Assembly (NCBI GenBank): GCA_001801575.1
Contig: MGYC01000008.1
Coordinates: 110,868 to 148,608 of the forward strand
Length of the DNA stretch: 37,741 bases
Direction: 5' to 3'
Origin: Gammaproteobacteria bacterium RIFCSPHIGHO2_12_FULL_41_20
Lineage (GTDB): Bacteria; Pseudomonadota; Gammaproteobacteria; DSM-16500
A program made the translations under genes and the position numbers. The notes beneath the pieces are model-generated. The model was not told where the DNA came from. It made no database searches and was given only the letters and a program-made list of their open reading frames with translations. Shown one piece after another: positions 16,934-26,283 of this stretch. How positions within the stretch are numbered: position 1 is the first letter of the stretch; each line of letters starts with the position of its first letter.

Positions 16934-17982
16934 ACGAAAGTTCAGTAAAAAATAACATGGTTGCAGAGAGTTTACCAAACCGTGAAGCAGTCAGTCGTGG
17001 TAACCCTAAGCGACGTGGTACAGCCATGTGGGGGAAGTTTTTTTTAGCAGGTATTTTGCTTGCACTCGTGTTGGTTAGTGGATATAGCGGTTACCAAGCA
17101 TGGCGTATTAATGCTGTTTTGACTAATGCTATTGAGAGTTTGCATGAACAAATGGAACAACAACAGGGTGATATTGCCTCAGCACAGGACGCCGTAGCAG
17201 AGGTACAACAAGCTTTAAAAAACGTGAACCAGACTGTAGCTCAGCAGGGTCAGCAGTTCCAAGAATGGCGTACGGAGCATAGTCAGGGGGGATGGAAGAT
17301 TGCTGAGGCGCAGTATTTAGTGAAGATGGCGCATGATCAGTTACAATTTATGCATAATATTCCTCTGGCTATTACATTACTACAGGCAGCTAGCCAAACT
17401 ATTCAGCAACTCAACGATGCTAATTTAGCGCCGATTTTGCAGGCATTAAATACCGATTTAATTGCATTACAACAATTACCCATCGTAGATGTTTCTGCAG
17501 TTTATTCACGGTTATTACGAGTTAATAAGGCCCTAGACATATTACCGCTTACGGTTGCAGTGCCCTCCGCTGCACCGCAAGTTATACCTGCAGTGACTAG
17601 CATAGAGGCTTTGCCATGGTGGCGTGCTGCAGCGATGAATACATGGCGGTCATTGCAACAAGTGGTAAAAGTACATTATACCCCTGGAAATACATTGCCT
17701 TTTATCCTGCCGGAGCAGCAACATTATTTATATCAGAATTTACATGCACAACTAGAGAATGCAATGTGGGCGGCATTGCATTATGAAGAGAGTATTTATC
17801 AAGCAAGTTTAGAGCAGACACACATGTGGGTGCGTCAGTATTTTGTGCAAGACGCGGAGGTAACTAAAAATACCTTAGCAGAACTGGCTGCATTGCAGGC
17901 TATTCATTTGCAATCTCCATTATTAACGTTGTCTGCATTGCCCGCGTTTCAAGCTTATTTTGCACAAAATGGGAACACCTAA
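16918..17982 (+). CDS. hemX: HemX family inner-membrane protein
   Basis: This is a 354-residue bitopic protein. A polar N-terminal tail (1-38) precedes one membrane helix at about 39-62 (FFLAGILLALVLVSGYSGYQ). A coiled coil follows (about 68-120, rich in Q and E) and then a periplasmic helical domain with WKIAEAQYLVKMAHDQLQF, the family hallmark. It is often labelled uroporphyrinogen-III C-methyltransferase, but this family lacks the methyltransferase fold; a scaffolding role in the heme pathway is more likely. AAGGAA precedes its ATG. Repeat C1 starts five bases after its stop. Confidence 0.9.
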   Translation: MPDTLDESSVKNNMVAESLPNREAVSRGNPKRRGTAMWGKFFLAGILLALVLVSGYSGYQAWRINAVLTNAIESLHEQMEQQQGDIASAQDAVAEVQQALKNVNQTVAQQGQQFQEWRTEHSQGGWKIAEAQYLVKMAHDQLQFMHNIPLAITLLQAASQTIQQLNDANLAPILQALNTDLIALQQLPIVDVSAVYSRLLRVNKALDILPLTVAVPSAAPQVIPAVTSIEALPWWRAAAMNTWRSLQQVVKVHYTPGNTLPFILPEQQHYLYQNLHAQLENAMWAALHYEESIYQASLEQTHMWVRQYFVQDAEVTKNTLAELAALQAIHLQSPLLTLSALPAFQAYFAQNGNT

Positions 17983-17984
17983 CC

Positions 17985-18057
17985 TAGGGTCTATTTACAA
18001 TTCAAACCTCGATCCCCTCTTTTTTCGCATCGAGGTTTGAATTGTAAACAGACCCTA
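17985..18057. repeat. Palindromic element C1 (GGGTCT ends, TA flanks) between hemX and hemY
   Basis: The 69-bp element (17987-18055) has 27-bp arms with one mismatch and a 15-base loop containing CCCCTCTTTTTTCGC. It is flanked on both sides by TA. The ends and the string CCTCGATCCCCTCTTTTTTC are shared with element C2 at 30335-30494. TA flanks with no longer duplication fit IS630/Tc1-mariner-type mobilisation. The hairpin would form in the hem mRNA between hemX and hemY, and the T-run in the loop makes it a poor terminator. Confidence 0.82.
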
Positions 18058-18074
18058 AACACAGGAGCACAGTC

Positions 18075-19247
18075 GTGCGACGTTTATTGGTTATTTTGGT
18101 ATTTTTAATTCTTTCCGTATGGGCGGGTATTGCTTTTGTTCGGCACCCTGGAGCGGTAGTTTTAATCATGACACCTTGGACAGTGGAAATGCCATTGTGG
18201 TTTGCGGTAATGAGTTTGCTATTAGTTTTTTTTGTTTTTTATCTGATTATTTTTTTGATCAATCAAACTTACTTTTCTTGGATGCGCTGGAAATATTGGT
18301 GGCAGAATCGTCGTCATTCCCGATCTTATAGCAAAACCCAACGTGGATTGCTGGCCTTGATCGAAGCGCAGTGGTCTTATGCAGAAAAATTACTTTTAGA
18401 AGGCATGCTACAGTCCATTGAACCTTTAACTAATTATCTAGGTGTAGCTAAAGCGGCACATGAGCAAAAGGCTTTTGAGCGGCGCGATGCTTATTTACAA
18501 AAAGCCTTACAGTTGATGCCGCAAGCAGAAGTAGCGATTGGAATTATCCAAGCCGAATTTCAATTGCAGCAAAACCACATTGAGCCAGCACTAGCAACAT
18601 TACGACGCTTACAACGCCTCGCACCTAAAAATATGCGTATTCTGCGACTACTTAGACAAATTTATCAGCAATTAGCCGATTGGCCGGCTTTGTTATTATT
18701 AATTCCACAATTAGGTAAAGCCCGAGTACTAAGCAAAGAACAAAGCATGGAATTGGAAAAAGAAGTGTATATACAATTATTTGTTTCTGCTAATAAAATG
18801 CCATTAGCGGAATTGCGGCAGCATTGGCAGCGAGCTCCACGATGGATTCGTTATTCTGGTGCGGTTGTCGTTGCTTACTTATCGCAGTTGCAGCATTTTC
18901 CTGAAGCAGTTACAGAAGTAGATGATTTAATTAGGCGTGAATTAAAGAAAGAATGGAACCCAGATTTAATGAAAATATATGGGGCGATTTCCTTATCTAA
19001 TCCCAATAAGCAATTAGCCAATGCAGAGGCTTGGTTAAAACAATATGGACAGCATCCTGAATTGTTATTCCTCTTGGGGAAGTTGAATGTTCGTTGTCAG
19101 CTATGGGGTAAAGCTCGTGATTATTACGCACAGGGATTAGCACAACAAAGTAATGCGCAAGCTTGTTTGGAATACGGGCGGTTATTAGAAGATCTGGGTG
19201 ATGAAATGGCTGCTGCTCGTGTTTACCGCCAAAACATAGTAGGATAA
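18075..19247 (+). CDS. hemY: HemY family protein (TPR, inner membrane)
   Basis: This 390-residue protein has two N-terminal membrane helices (about 3-22 and 38-63) with the HemY signature between them (VLIMTPWTVEMPLWFAV), then an arginine-rich linker and TPR-like helices to the C-terminus (for example HPELLFLLGKLNVRCQLWGK and ARDYYAQGLAQQSNAQ). This is the gammaproteobacterial HemY partner of HemX, not the protoporphyrinogen oxidase of the same name. The GTG start at 18075 has AGGAG seven bases upstream. It is the last gene of the hem operon. Confidence 0.92.
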   Translation: MRRLLVILVFLILSVWAGIAFVRHPGAVVLIMTPWTVEMPLWFAVMSLLLVFFVFYLIIFLINQTYFSWMRWKYWWQNRRHSRSYSKTQRGLLALIEAQWSYAEKLLLEGMLQSIEPLTNYLGVAKAAHEQKAFERRDAYLQKALQLMPQAEVAIGIIQAEFQLQQNHIEPALATLRRLQRLAPKNMRILRLLRQIYQQLADWPALLLLIPQLGKARVLSKEQSMELEKEVYIQLFVSANKMPLAELRQHWQRAPRWIRYSGAVVVAYLSQLQHFPEAVTEVDDLIRRELKKEWNPDLMKIYGAISLSNPNKQLANAEAWLKQYGQHPELLFLLGKLNVRCQLWGKARDYYAQGLAQQSNAQACLEYGRLLEDLGDEMAAARVYRQNIVG

Positions 19248-19438
19248 CAGCAGACCCTAGAAACTCCTGAAGACTTCACAAATATAGCCATTTACATATA
19301 TGATAGTCTATGTACACGACAAAAATAAAAAATCTATAATTCTGTCATCCTGAGCCCTTCGCTTCGCTCTAGGGTAAACTCCGTGAAGGATCTATTTAAT
19401 CAACTAGATAGATCTTCGCTCAATTGTGAGAGTGTGTT
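19248..19438. other. Intergenic region with repeat remnants before def
   Basis: CAGACCCTAG (19251-19260) is the right-end sequence of family C without a partner, followed directly by ACTCCTGAAG, which resembles a family A end. GTCATCCTGAGCCCTTCGCT (19353-19372) resembles the inner unit of family A, and a 7-bp stem (GATCTAT/ATAGATC) lies just before def. No gene is present. The promoter of def-fmt-rsmB probably lies here but was not resolved. Confidence 0.45.
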
Positions 19439-19948
19439 ATGGCTATACTTTCTGTATTGCAATATCCCGACCCTTTATTGCGGCGTAAAGCGAAACCCGT
19501 CGTTGATATTAACGATGAAATAAAAGCCATCGTTGCTGATATGTATGAGACCATGGAGGTGGAACACGGAGTAGGCTTGGCGGCAACGCAGGTGGGTATT
19601 ACTTGGCGTATCTTTGTGATGGACGTATCTAATACACGAGATCAACGTATTTGTGCCATTAATCCGGAGATTCTCAGTCGAGAAGGTACGCAACAAGACG
19701 AAGAAGGTTGTCTTTCAGTGGGGCATGGATTGGGTGTATATGACAAGGTACAGCGTGCAGCGAAAGTACGGCTGCGAGCCTTGGATCTCGATGGCAATGT
19801 ATTTGAATTAGATGCTGATAAATTAATGGCAGCATGTATTCAGCATGAAGTTGACCATTTAAATGGAATTTTGTTTATTGATCATCTATCTCGACTTAAA
19901 CAAGAGCGTATCCGTAAGAAAATAGAAAAGCATCACAACCGGCTATGA
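19439..19948 (+). CDS. def: Peptide deformylase
   Basis: Removes the formyl group from nascent proteins. The protein is 169 residues and has all three metal-site motifs: GVGLAATQVG (44-53), EEGCLSVG with Cys91, and QHEVDHLNG with His136, Glu137 and His140. It is the first gene of def-fmt-rsmB; fmt starts one base after its stop, pairing deformylase with formyltransferase as in most bacteria. The ribosome site is weak (GAGAG). Confidence 0.97.
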   Translation: MAILSVLQYPDPLLRRKAKPVVDINDEIKAIVADMYETMEVEHGVGLAATQVGITWRIFVMDVSNTRDQRICAINPEILSREGTQQDEEGCLSVGHGLGVYDKVQRAAKVRLRALDLDGNVFELDADKLMAACIQHEVDHLNGILFIDHLSRLKQERIRKKIEKHHNRL

Positions 19949-19949
19949 A

Positions 19950-20900
19950 ATGAATCAGTCGCTAAAAATTATTTTTGCTGGAACACCCGCCTTTGCAGCA
20001 ACAGCACTTGCCGCCTTGTTAAAAACCTCTCATCAGGTTATTGCTGTTTATACACAGCCAGATCGACCTCAGGGTCGGGGGCAGAAGTTGATGAATAGCC
20101 CGATAAAAACCCTAGCATTACAACAGCACTTGCCAGTATATCAACCTGTATCTCTCAAGACTCCAGAAGATCAGCAACAGATTGCAGAATTGCAAGCGGA
20201 TGTGATGGTGGTAGCAGCCTATGGATTGTTACTGCCATTGCCAGTATTGCATGCGCCACGTTTGGGATGCGTGAATATTCATGCATCACTGTTACCACGT
20301 TGGCGTGGTGCAGCGCCAATTCAACGCGCGATTTTAACAGGAGATACCGTCACGGGTATTTCTATTATGCAAATGGAAGCAGGGTTAGATACAGGGCCCA
20401 TTTTATATCAGGCAACATGCCCGATTCATGCAACGGATACAAGTGTAACATTGCATGATCGTTTGGCCGTACTAGGTGCAACTGCTATTGTTACTGCGCT
20501 GGATTTTGTTGTGCGTGGAGAAGTGCATCCGGTTATACAAGATGTAACATTAGCAACGTATGCACATAAGATTCATAAAGAAGAAGCACGATTAGATTGG
20601 GCTACAACTGCAGTGGAGTTAGAGCGCAAGGTGCGAGCTTTTAATGCTTGGCCAGTGGTGTTTACATATATAAATGCGCAAATGTTGCGTATTTGGCAGG
20701 CGCAAGTATTATCGACAGAACCAGTTTCTGCATTGCCAGGGCAAGTTTTACACGCGTCGAATTTGGGCATTGATGTGGCGACAGGGTTGGGTGTATTGCG
20801 TTTGTTACAACTCCAGGTACCAGGGGGTAAACTGCTATCAGTAGCTGAGTTTATGCATGCACCAAGACCGGACATAGTAGTAGGGCGGAGATTTGCATAG
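19950..20900 (+). CDS. fmt: Methionyl-tRNA formyltransferase
   Basis: Formylates initiator Met-tRNA using 10-formyltetrahydrofolate. The protein is 316 residues. The N-terminal formyltransferase domain carries IIFAGTPAFAATAL, QPDRPQGRGQKL and VNIHASLLPRWRGAAPIQRA with catalytic Asn109 and His111, plus Asp147 in AGLDTGP. The C-terminal tRNA-binding domain starts near residue 210 (YAHKIHKEEARLDW). Its stop is immediately followed by the TTG start of rsmB. Confidence 0.97.
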   Translation: MNQSLKIIFAGTPAFAATALAALLKTSHQVIAVYTQPDRPQGRGQKLMNSPIKTLALQQHLPVYQPVSLKTPEDQQQIAELQADVMVVAAYGLLLPLPVLHAPRLGCVNIHASLLPRWRGAAPIQRAILTGDTVTGISIMQMEAGLDTGPILYQATCPIHATDTSVTLHDRLAVLGATAIVTALDFVVRGEVHPVIQDVTLATYAHKIHKEEARLDWATTAVELERKVRAFNAWPVVFTYINAQMLRIWQAQVLSTEPVSALPGQVLHASNLGIDVATGLGVLRLLQLQVPGGKLLSVAEFMHAPRPDIVVGRRFA

Positions 20901-22244
20901 TTGAAAGATACGCAAAACCCACGTTTGCTTGCTGTTCATATTATCCAAGAAGTGATAAACGGTCATGCGTTAACGGATAGTTTAGCGCATATAGGGCCGC
21001 TTACTGATCAGCGCGATCGCGCATTTTTACGAGCACTTTGTTATGGAATATGTCGTTGGTTTTGGCGTCTTAATGCTATTGCCAGCCAACTCTTGAAAAA
21101 ACCTTTTAAGACCAGAGATCAAGATATTCAGGTACTGATTTTAGTAGGCCTATATCAGTTAATGGATATGCGTGTACCAGCACACGCAGCTATTTACGAG
21201 ACGGTTGCAGTGCTGGTTCTACTTAAAAAAGAATGGGCAAAAGGGGTGGTAAACGGCGTGTTGCGAGCTTTTCAAAGGCGCTTGAGTTCCGAGATTTCGC
21301 CTAGTCTCAGAGCTCAACCTCTGTATCCGGATTGGAGTGAAGAAGCCATTTATTCTCATCCACAATGGTTAATTGATAAACTCAAACAAGATTGGCCTGA
21401 ACATTGGCAGTCTATTCTTACTGCAAATAATCAACTACCTCCATTCTCATTACGGATTAATCAACAGCATTGTAGCCGAGAACAGTATTTAGCCTTGCTT
21501 TCTATGCAGGACTTGGTGGCTTTTTCTATTCCCGAAACGCCATATGGAATTATAATGGCAGAGCCGATGGAAGCGATACAATTGCCGGGATTTCAGCGCG
21601 GAGATGTTTCTGTGCAAGATGGTGCAGCACAATTAGCTGTAACGTTATTGGAGTTGGCTTCTGGACAACGCGTGTTAGATGCATGTGCTGCTCCAGGTGG
21701 AAAAACAGCAGCCATGTTAGAGACTATGCCAGACATAGCATTGACAGCAGTAGAATACGATAGTCAGCGCATAGCTATGTTGCGAGAGAATTTGTCCCGT
21801 TTGCAGTTACAGGCTAACTGTATTTGCGGTGATGTCGGGGCAGTGACGACATGGTGGGATGGACTGTTATTCGATAGAATCCTATTGGATGCACCTTGTT
21901 CAGGTAGTGGGGTGATTCGGCGCCATCCTGATATAAAGTTATTGCGGCGAGAAAGTGATATTTCCGCGGCGGTGCAACAGCAATGGCGGTTGTTAGAAAG
22001 TGTGTGGCCATTGTTGCAACCAGGAGGGATTTTTTTGTACGCTACATGTGCTATCTTTTTGGAAGAAAATGTGCAGTTAATAGAAAAATTTCTAGCATTG
22101 CACAGTGATGCATATGAAGAAAAAATAGCGGTGTCATGGGGTATGCCTTGTGTGGTGGGGAGACAGATTTTGCCTGGCATGCATGAGATGGATGGATTTT
22201 ATTACGCGCGATTGCGGAAGAGAGGGATTTTTTATGCGTATTGA
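20901..22244 (+). CDS. rsmB: 16S rRNA (cytosine-967-C5)-methyltransferase
   Basis: Methylates C967 of 16S rRNA. The 447 residues include an N-terminal NusB-like RNA-binding domain (about 1-140), then the SAM-dependent core: [17 protein letters not shown] (motif I), [20 protein letters not shown] (motif IV with a conserved PCS cysteine) and [20 protein letters not shown] with the catalytic TC cysteine. The start is TTG, immediately after the fmt stop, with GGCGGAG about 10 bases upstream; no in-frame ATG lies close by. It overlaps the guaC start by 11 bp. Confidence 0.95.
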   Translation: MKDTQNPRLLAVHIIQEVINGHALTDSLAHIGPLTDQRDRAFLRALCYGICRWFWRLNAIASQLLKKPFKTRDQDIQVLILVGLYQLMDMRVPAHAAIYETVAVLVLLKKEWAKGVVNGVLRAFQRRLSSEISPSLRAQPLYPDWSEEAIYSHPQWLIDKLKQDWPEHWQSILTANNQLPPFSLRINQQHCSREQYLALLSMQDLVAFSIPETPYGIIMAEPMEAIQLPGFQRGDVSVQDGAAQLAVTLLELASGQRVLDACAAPGGKTAAMLETMPDIALTAVEYDSQRIAMLRENLSRLQLQANCICGDVGAVTTWWDGLLFDRILLDAPCSGSGVIRRHPDIKLLRRESDISAAVQQQWRLLESVWPLLQPGGIFLYATCAIFLEENVQLIEKFLALHSDAYEEKIAVSWGMPCVVGRQILPGMHEMDGFYYARLRKRGIFYAY

Positions 22245-23298
22245 ATATGATGTTAAATTAGATTTTGCTGATGTATTAATCCGGCCTAAGCGTAGCACTT
22301 TACACTCCCGTTCCGAAGTAACACTAGATAGAGAGTTTCGCTTTCGCCATGCGCAAACTACTTGGCGAGGTATCCCAGTGATCGCAGCTAATATGGATCA
22401 TACGGGTACTTTTGCGATGGCAGAAGTGCTGGCAGAACATCATTTACTGACAGCGATGGATAAATTCATTAAAACAGAAGACTGGGTTCACTTTGCCAAA
22501 AAACATTCTGCCGTTTTATCTTCGTGTTTTTTTTCTTTAGGGATTAGTGAACACGATGTCGAAAAATTACATGACGTCATGAAACACGTCCCGACCATTG
22601 CTTTTATTTGCTTGGATGTGGCGAATGGTTATACAGAGCGTTTTGTTGCCTGCTTGGAACACATACGTGAAACTTATCCTGATAAGGTGATTATGGCAGG
22701 TAATGTGGTGACAGGAGAAATGGTAGAAGAATTGATTTTATCTGGAGCGGACATTGTGAAGATTGGTATTGGTCCTGGTTCAGTGTGTACAACGCGGGAA
22801 AAAACTGGTGTTGGTTATCCACAGTTGTCTGCCATTATTGAATGTGCAGATGCAGCGCATGGTTTGGGAGGACAAGTGTGTGCCGATGGTGGCTGTGTGA
22901 CTGGGGGTGATGTAGCTAAGGCGTTTTCTGCGGGGGCTGATTTTGTCATGTTAGGCGGGATGTTTGCAGGACATGATGAGTGTTCTGGAGAAGTGATCGA
23001 TGTGCATGGCAAAAAATTCAAACGTTTTTATGGAATGAGTTCAACGGAAGCAATGGAAAAACATCATGGTTCTGTAGCAGATTATCGTGCCAGCGAGGGG
23101 CGGTCAGTGGATGTACCTTATCGTGGGCCGGTGAAAGAAACTATTCATGATGTCTTGGGTGGGTTACGTTCTACCTGTACTTATGTAGGCGCGCAGCGGT
23201 TAAAGGAATTGTCGAAACGTACTACTTTTATCCGGGTAACACGACAACGTAATGAGTCTTTTGTGCATTATGAGGTAGAGAAAGAGAAGGGCGGCTAA
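22234..23298 (+). CDS. guaC: GMP reductase
   Basis: Converts GMP to IMP with NADPH in purine salvage. From ATG 22234 it is 354 residues (E. coli 347) and matches GuaC at the first residue ([20 protein letters not shown]). The catalytic Cys185 lies in [48 protein letters not shown] and FYGMSS follow. The upstream in-frame ATG at 22150 lies inside rsmB and is rejected; AGAGGGA precedes the chosen ATG. It overlaps rsmB by 11 bp, so it is probably translated from the same message. One difference from E. coli is NMDHTGTF in place of NMDTVGTF. Confidence 0.96.
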   Translation: MRIEYDVKLDFADVLIRPKRSTLHSRSEVTLDREFRFRHAQTTWRGIPVIAANMDHTGTFAMAEVLAEHHLLTAMDKFIKTEDWVHFAKKHSAVLSSCFFSLGISEHDVEKLHDVMKHVPTIAFICLDVANGYTERFVACLEHIRETYPDKVIMAGNVVTGEMVEELILSGADIVKIGIGPGSVCTTREKTGVGYPQLSAIIECADAAHGLGGQVCADGGCVTGGDVAKAFSAGADFVMLGGMFAGHDECSGEVIDVHGKKFKRFYGMSSTEAMEKHHGSVADYRASEGRSVDVPYRGPVKETIHDVLGGLRSTCTYVGAQRLKELSKRTTFIRVTRQRNESFVHYEVEKEKGG

Positions 23299-23309
23299 AA
23301 AATTTAAAG

Positions 23310-23335
23310 GCGACAAGAAAGTCTATTTCTGTCGC
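23310..23335. terminator. Hairpin between convergent guaC and maeA
   Basis: GCGACA...TGTCGC with an inner GAAA/TTTC pairing (one bulged A) and a 5-base loop lies at 23310-23335. AAAAAATTTAAA precedes it and TTCTTAT follows. The maeA stop codon lies inside the hairpin. It is probably a bidirectional terminator. Confidence 0.6.
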
Positions 23336-25038
23336 TTCTTATATGGCAAGTACTCTGGCACAAACATCATTTTTTTAATATATTGCCTTAGACTAACCGG
23401 CGGTGTTTCGAGATCACTTAATCCAGAAGCAAGCGCTATCTCTGCGACCGCTACCGCGATATCGAGAGATACATCACGAATACTAGTTAAAGGTGGTAAT
23501 AAATTTGCATCGGGATCTACTTTGGCAGGAGAGTTATTAGCTAAGGCTTTAGCTGCTGCCATAAACATTTCATCGGTAACGCGTTTAGCTTGTACAGCCA
23601 CGAGTCCTAACCCCAACCCGGGGAAAATATAACTATTATTGACTTGATCAACGCGGAAGGGATGTTTGTTTTTTACAATCTCCCCAAATGGGCTGCCTGT
23701 ACCGATGATGGCTTGCTCATTAGTCCAATGCATTAAATCTGTGGGGATAGCTTCACAACGTGATGATGGATTGGAAAGGGGGAAAATAATAGGTCTTGTT
23801 GTATGTTTCGCCATTTCTACGATAATGTCTTGAGTAAATATATGTGGCTGCCCGCATACTCCTATTAATATAGTGGGTTTAGCATTATGGACCACGTCTT
23901 CTAACAGAATCTTGTTGGCATTGTTTAGTTTCCAAGTGGTAGTAGCAGCTCTAGATTGTACGAAGGACTTTTGAAAGGACAGTATATTGCTCATTCCCTC
24001 GATCAGTAATCCATTGCGATCAATAAGAAAAAAGTTTTTGCATGCTTCTGCTGCAGATAGGCCATCTTCCATTATAGCTTTAACCAGTAAGCTGCTAATT
24101 CCACAACCTGCTGATCCAGCACCGACAACCACAATACGTTGGTCACGAAGGCGAGATTTGCTAGCTTGAACAGCTGAGAGTAATGCGCCAACAGTTACTG
24201 CTGCGGTACCTTGGATATCATCATTAAAAGTACAAAGTTGATCATGATAGCGGGCTAAAATGGGATTAGCGTTCTGCTGCGCGAAGTCTTCCCATTGCAA
24301 TAAAACATGCGGGAAGCGTTTTTTTACTGCGGTAACAAATAAATCAATGAAGTGATCATAGCTTTTGCCGCGTACACGTGGATGGCGCCAACCAATATAT
24401 AATGGATCTTTAACTAAGTCGGTATTATCTGTACCTGTGTCTAAAAGGATAGGCAGTGTTGCAGAAGGATGAATACCTGCGCATGCAGTATATAAAGCCA
24501 ATTTGCCAATAGGAATGCCCATGCCGCCAGCGCCTTGATCACCTAATCCCAGGATGCGTTCACCGTCGGAGACAACGATGGTTTTAACATTATCAAAGCG
24601 ATGATGGGCAAGTATGCGATCAATGTGTTCTCGATAAGGGTAAGCAATATATACGCCGCGTGGACGTCGATAAATGTGGCTTAACTGTTGACAGCCTAGA
24701 CCGACAGTGGGTGTGTAAACAATAGGCATTGTTTCGGCGATGTAGTGGCAAACCAAATTATAAAACAAGGTTTCATTAGAGTCTTGTAGTTCACGCAAGT
24801 ACAGATATTTTTCAATATCAGTCTTTTTGCTTTTAAACGCCTCATAAGAACGTGCTCGTTGTTCGTCTATAGTTGATACGTGCGGTGGGAGCAGGCCAAA
24901 TAGATTAAAGTCATGTCTTTCCTGATCACTGAAGGCCATACCTTTATTGAGCAATGGGTTAGAAATAAGTACATAATCCGACAAGGCTATTTCGAGATAA
25001 GGAAGATGATGGTCATCCAAACAGATTTTATAGTTCAT
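23323..25038 (-). CDS. maeA: NAD-dependent malic enzyme
   Basis: Decarboxylates malate to pyruvate. At 571 residues it is of the long, eukaryotic/E. coli SfcA type. Visible motifs are ETMPIVYTPTVGLGCQ (catalytic Tyr), SDGERILGLGDQGAGGMGIP, LQWEDFAQQNANPIL, FNDDIQGTAAVTVGALL and the dinucleotide loop VVVGAGSAGCGISSLL. FPLSNPSSRCEA follows in the NAD domain. TAGGGA lies seven bases before the ATG. It is a single gene convergent with guaC, and its upstream flank is filled with repeats. For an amino-acid-using intracellular bacterium it would feed pyruvate from TCA intermediates. Confidence 0.95.
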   Translation of the reverse strand: MNYKICLDDHHLPYLEIALSDYVLISNPLLNKGMAFSDQERHDFNLFGLLPPHVSTIDEQRARSYEAFKSKKTDIEKYLYLRELQDSNETLFYNLVCHYIAETMPIVYTPTVGLGCQQLSHIYRRPRGVYIAYPYREHIDRILAHHRFDNVKTIVVSDGERILGLGDQGAGGMGIPIGKLALYTACAGIHPSATLPILLDTGTDNTDLVKDPLYIGWRHPRVRGKSYDHFIDLFVTAVKKRFPHVLLQWEDFAQQNANPILARYHDQLCTFNDDIQGTAAVTVGALLSAVQASKSRLRDQRIVVVGAGSAGCGISSLLVKAIMEDGLSAAEACKNFFLIDRNGLLIEGMSNILSFQKSFVQSRAATTTWKLNNANKILLEDVVHNAKPTILIGVCGQPHIFTQDIIVEMAKHTTRPIIFPLSNPSSRCEAIPTDLMHWTNEQAIIGTGSPFGEIVKNKHPFRVDQVNNSYIFPGLGLGLVAVQAKRVTDEMFMAAAKALANNSPAKVDPDANLLPPLTSIRDVSLDIAVAVAEIALASGLSDLETPPVSLRQYIKKMMFVPEYLPYKKRQK

Positions 25039-25096
25039 GAAATTTATCCCTAAATTCCCGAATGATTATTTTTAGTATAGCAAGTCTGGGTATACA

Positions 25097-25247
25097 ATTG
25101 TAAACCAGGAGTTCCCGCTGAAGACGGTGAGCTGATCCTTCGCTAACGCTCAGGATGACAATTTGGCAATTAAACTATCAAATTGTCATCCTGAGCGTTA
25201 GCGAAGGATCAGCTCACCGTCTTCAGCGGGAACTCCTGATTGTAAAC
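25097..25247. repeat. Palindromic element A2 with 9-bp target duplication, inside a family C remnant
   Basis: The element spans 25106-25238 (133 bp). It has perfect 60-bp arms (25106-25165 and 25179-25238) and a 13-base loop. It starts CAGGAGTTCCCGC and ends in the complement. Exact 9-bp direct repeats ATTGTAAAC flank it (25097-25105 and 25239-25247). Removing the element and one duplication leaves GGGTATACAATTGTAAACAG followed by ACCCTA, a collapsed family C palindrome. The inner part shares the GTCATCCTGAGCGTTAGCGA unit with the element at 13.9 kb. It lies between maeA and the TauE gene, which point away from each other. Confidence 0.88.
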
Positions 25248-25266
25248 AGACCCTATTGAACTCCTG

Positions 25267-25388
25267 TATTGAACTGTGTCAGTACCTATGTAAACGAAGG
25301 ACGTCGCGGCCACGGAAGGTAAGAAGCGCCGAGTACAGGGACGTACGCTCCTGAGTTACATAGGTACTGACACAGTTCAATAAACACT
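25267..25388. repeat. Palindromic element B2, inverted identical copy of B1
   Basis: Inverted repeats of 27 bp lie at 25267-25293 and 25356-25382. The whole stretch from TTGAACTGTG to its complement is identical to B1 (11179-11290) in reverse orientation. The right edge keeps AATAAACACT as in B1, but the left edge is cut short by ACTCCTG sequence. It sits 28 bp before the TauE-family start codon, so it may carry or disturb that gene's promoter. Confidence 0.85.
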
Positions 25389-25415
25389 CTCGAAACGGCG
25401 GTTGAAGGAACAACT

Positions 25416-26255
25416 ATGACTATTCTATTATTTTCTTGCTTATTATTTCTTGTATCTATTCTTGCTGGCTTATTAGGTGCACTCACTGGATTAGGAGGTG
25501 GCGTTGTCATTATACCGGCATTGGTTTTATTTTTTGATATTAATATTCGCTATGCTATGGGTGCAGCATTAATCTCAGTGATTGCCACTTCTTCGGGTGC
25601 TGCTGTAGCGTATTTGCGTGAAGGTTATACAAATTTACGTATAGGTATGTTTTTGGAAACCGGAGCAGTAGTGGGAGCATTTATCGGTGCAGTGTTAGTA
25701 GCATTTGTTTCCACAAGATTTATTGCTATTGTGTTTGCGGTAATACTGTTTTTATCTGCTTACCTTACAGTACGACGTAAACATGCGCAGCAAACACAGG
25801 TATCCTCACATCCTTGGGCGGTACGGCTGCAATTAACCGGAGACTATCCCACTACAAGCGGCATGCGAACCTACTCTGTGCAACATGTTCCAGCTGCATT
25901 AGTGATCATGACGATAGCCGGTATATTTTCTGGGTTACTCGGCATTGGTTCTGGTGCGCTAAAAGTATTAGCTATGGATCAAGCATTGCGGTTGCCTTAT
26001 AAAGTAGCAACGACAACCAGTAACTTTATTATTGGTATTACCGCATCTGTCAGTGTGGGTATATATTTTTTTCGTGGGTATGTGGATCCAAATATTACTT
26101 TTCCAGTTGTACTCGGTGTGGCAATTGGGTCCATAGGCGGGGCAAAGCTGTTATCTCATATTAAAAGTCGCAGTTTGCGTATTATTTTTAGTGTGGTGAT
26201 TTGTTTATTGGGGGCGCAAATGTTATATAAAGGGATGACTGGAGCATTATCCTAG
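25416..26255 (+). CDS. TauE/SafE family membrane permease
   Basis: This 279-residue polytopic inner-membrane protein of the sulfite exporter TauE/SafE family has about eight hydrophobic segments in two halves. Each half starts with the family's glycine-rich helix: LAGLLGALTGLGGGVVIIPA (residues 16-35) and IAGIFSGLLGIGSGALKVLA (about 168-187). The extra soluble loop at about 125-150 is usual in this subfamily. AAGGA precedes the ATG. The next gene encodes a DUF1634 protein, a common partner of this permease type. The transported anion is unknown. Confidence 0.9.
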   Translation: MTILLFSCLLFLVSILAGLLGALTGLGGGVVIIPALVLFFDINIRYAMGAALISVIATSSGAAVAYLREGYTNLRIGMFLETGAVVGAFIGAVLVAFVSTRFIAIVFAVILFLSAYLTVRRKHAQQTQVSSHPWAVRLQLTGDYPTTSGMRTYSVQHVPAALVIMTIAGIFSGLLGIGSGALKVLAMDQALRLPYKVATTTSNFIIGITASVSVGIYFFRGYVDPNITFPVVLGVAIGSIGGAKLLSHIKSRSLRIIFSVVICLLGAQMLYKGMTGALS

Positions 26256-26283
26256 TACTAGAATAGGCGCGAGGATGATAACT

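Noticed and set aside
20573-20875. A 100-codon minus-strand frame opposite fmt.
   Set aside because: It is antisense to the conserved C-terminal domain of fmt, with no ribosome site.
22150-22233. An upstream extension of guaC from the ATG at 22150.
   Set aside because: The extra 28 residues lie inside rsmB, are absent from GuaC proteins, and the ATG at 22234 has its own ribosome site and matches the family start.
25286-25510. A 74-codon minus-strand frame through element B2 into the TauE gene.
   Set aside because: It is a shadow of the real gene and the repeat; it has no ribosome site and its composition is unlike its neighbours.
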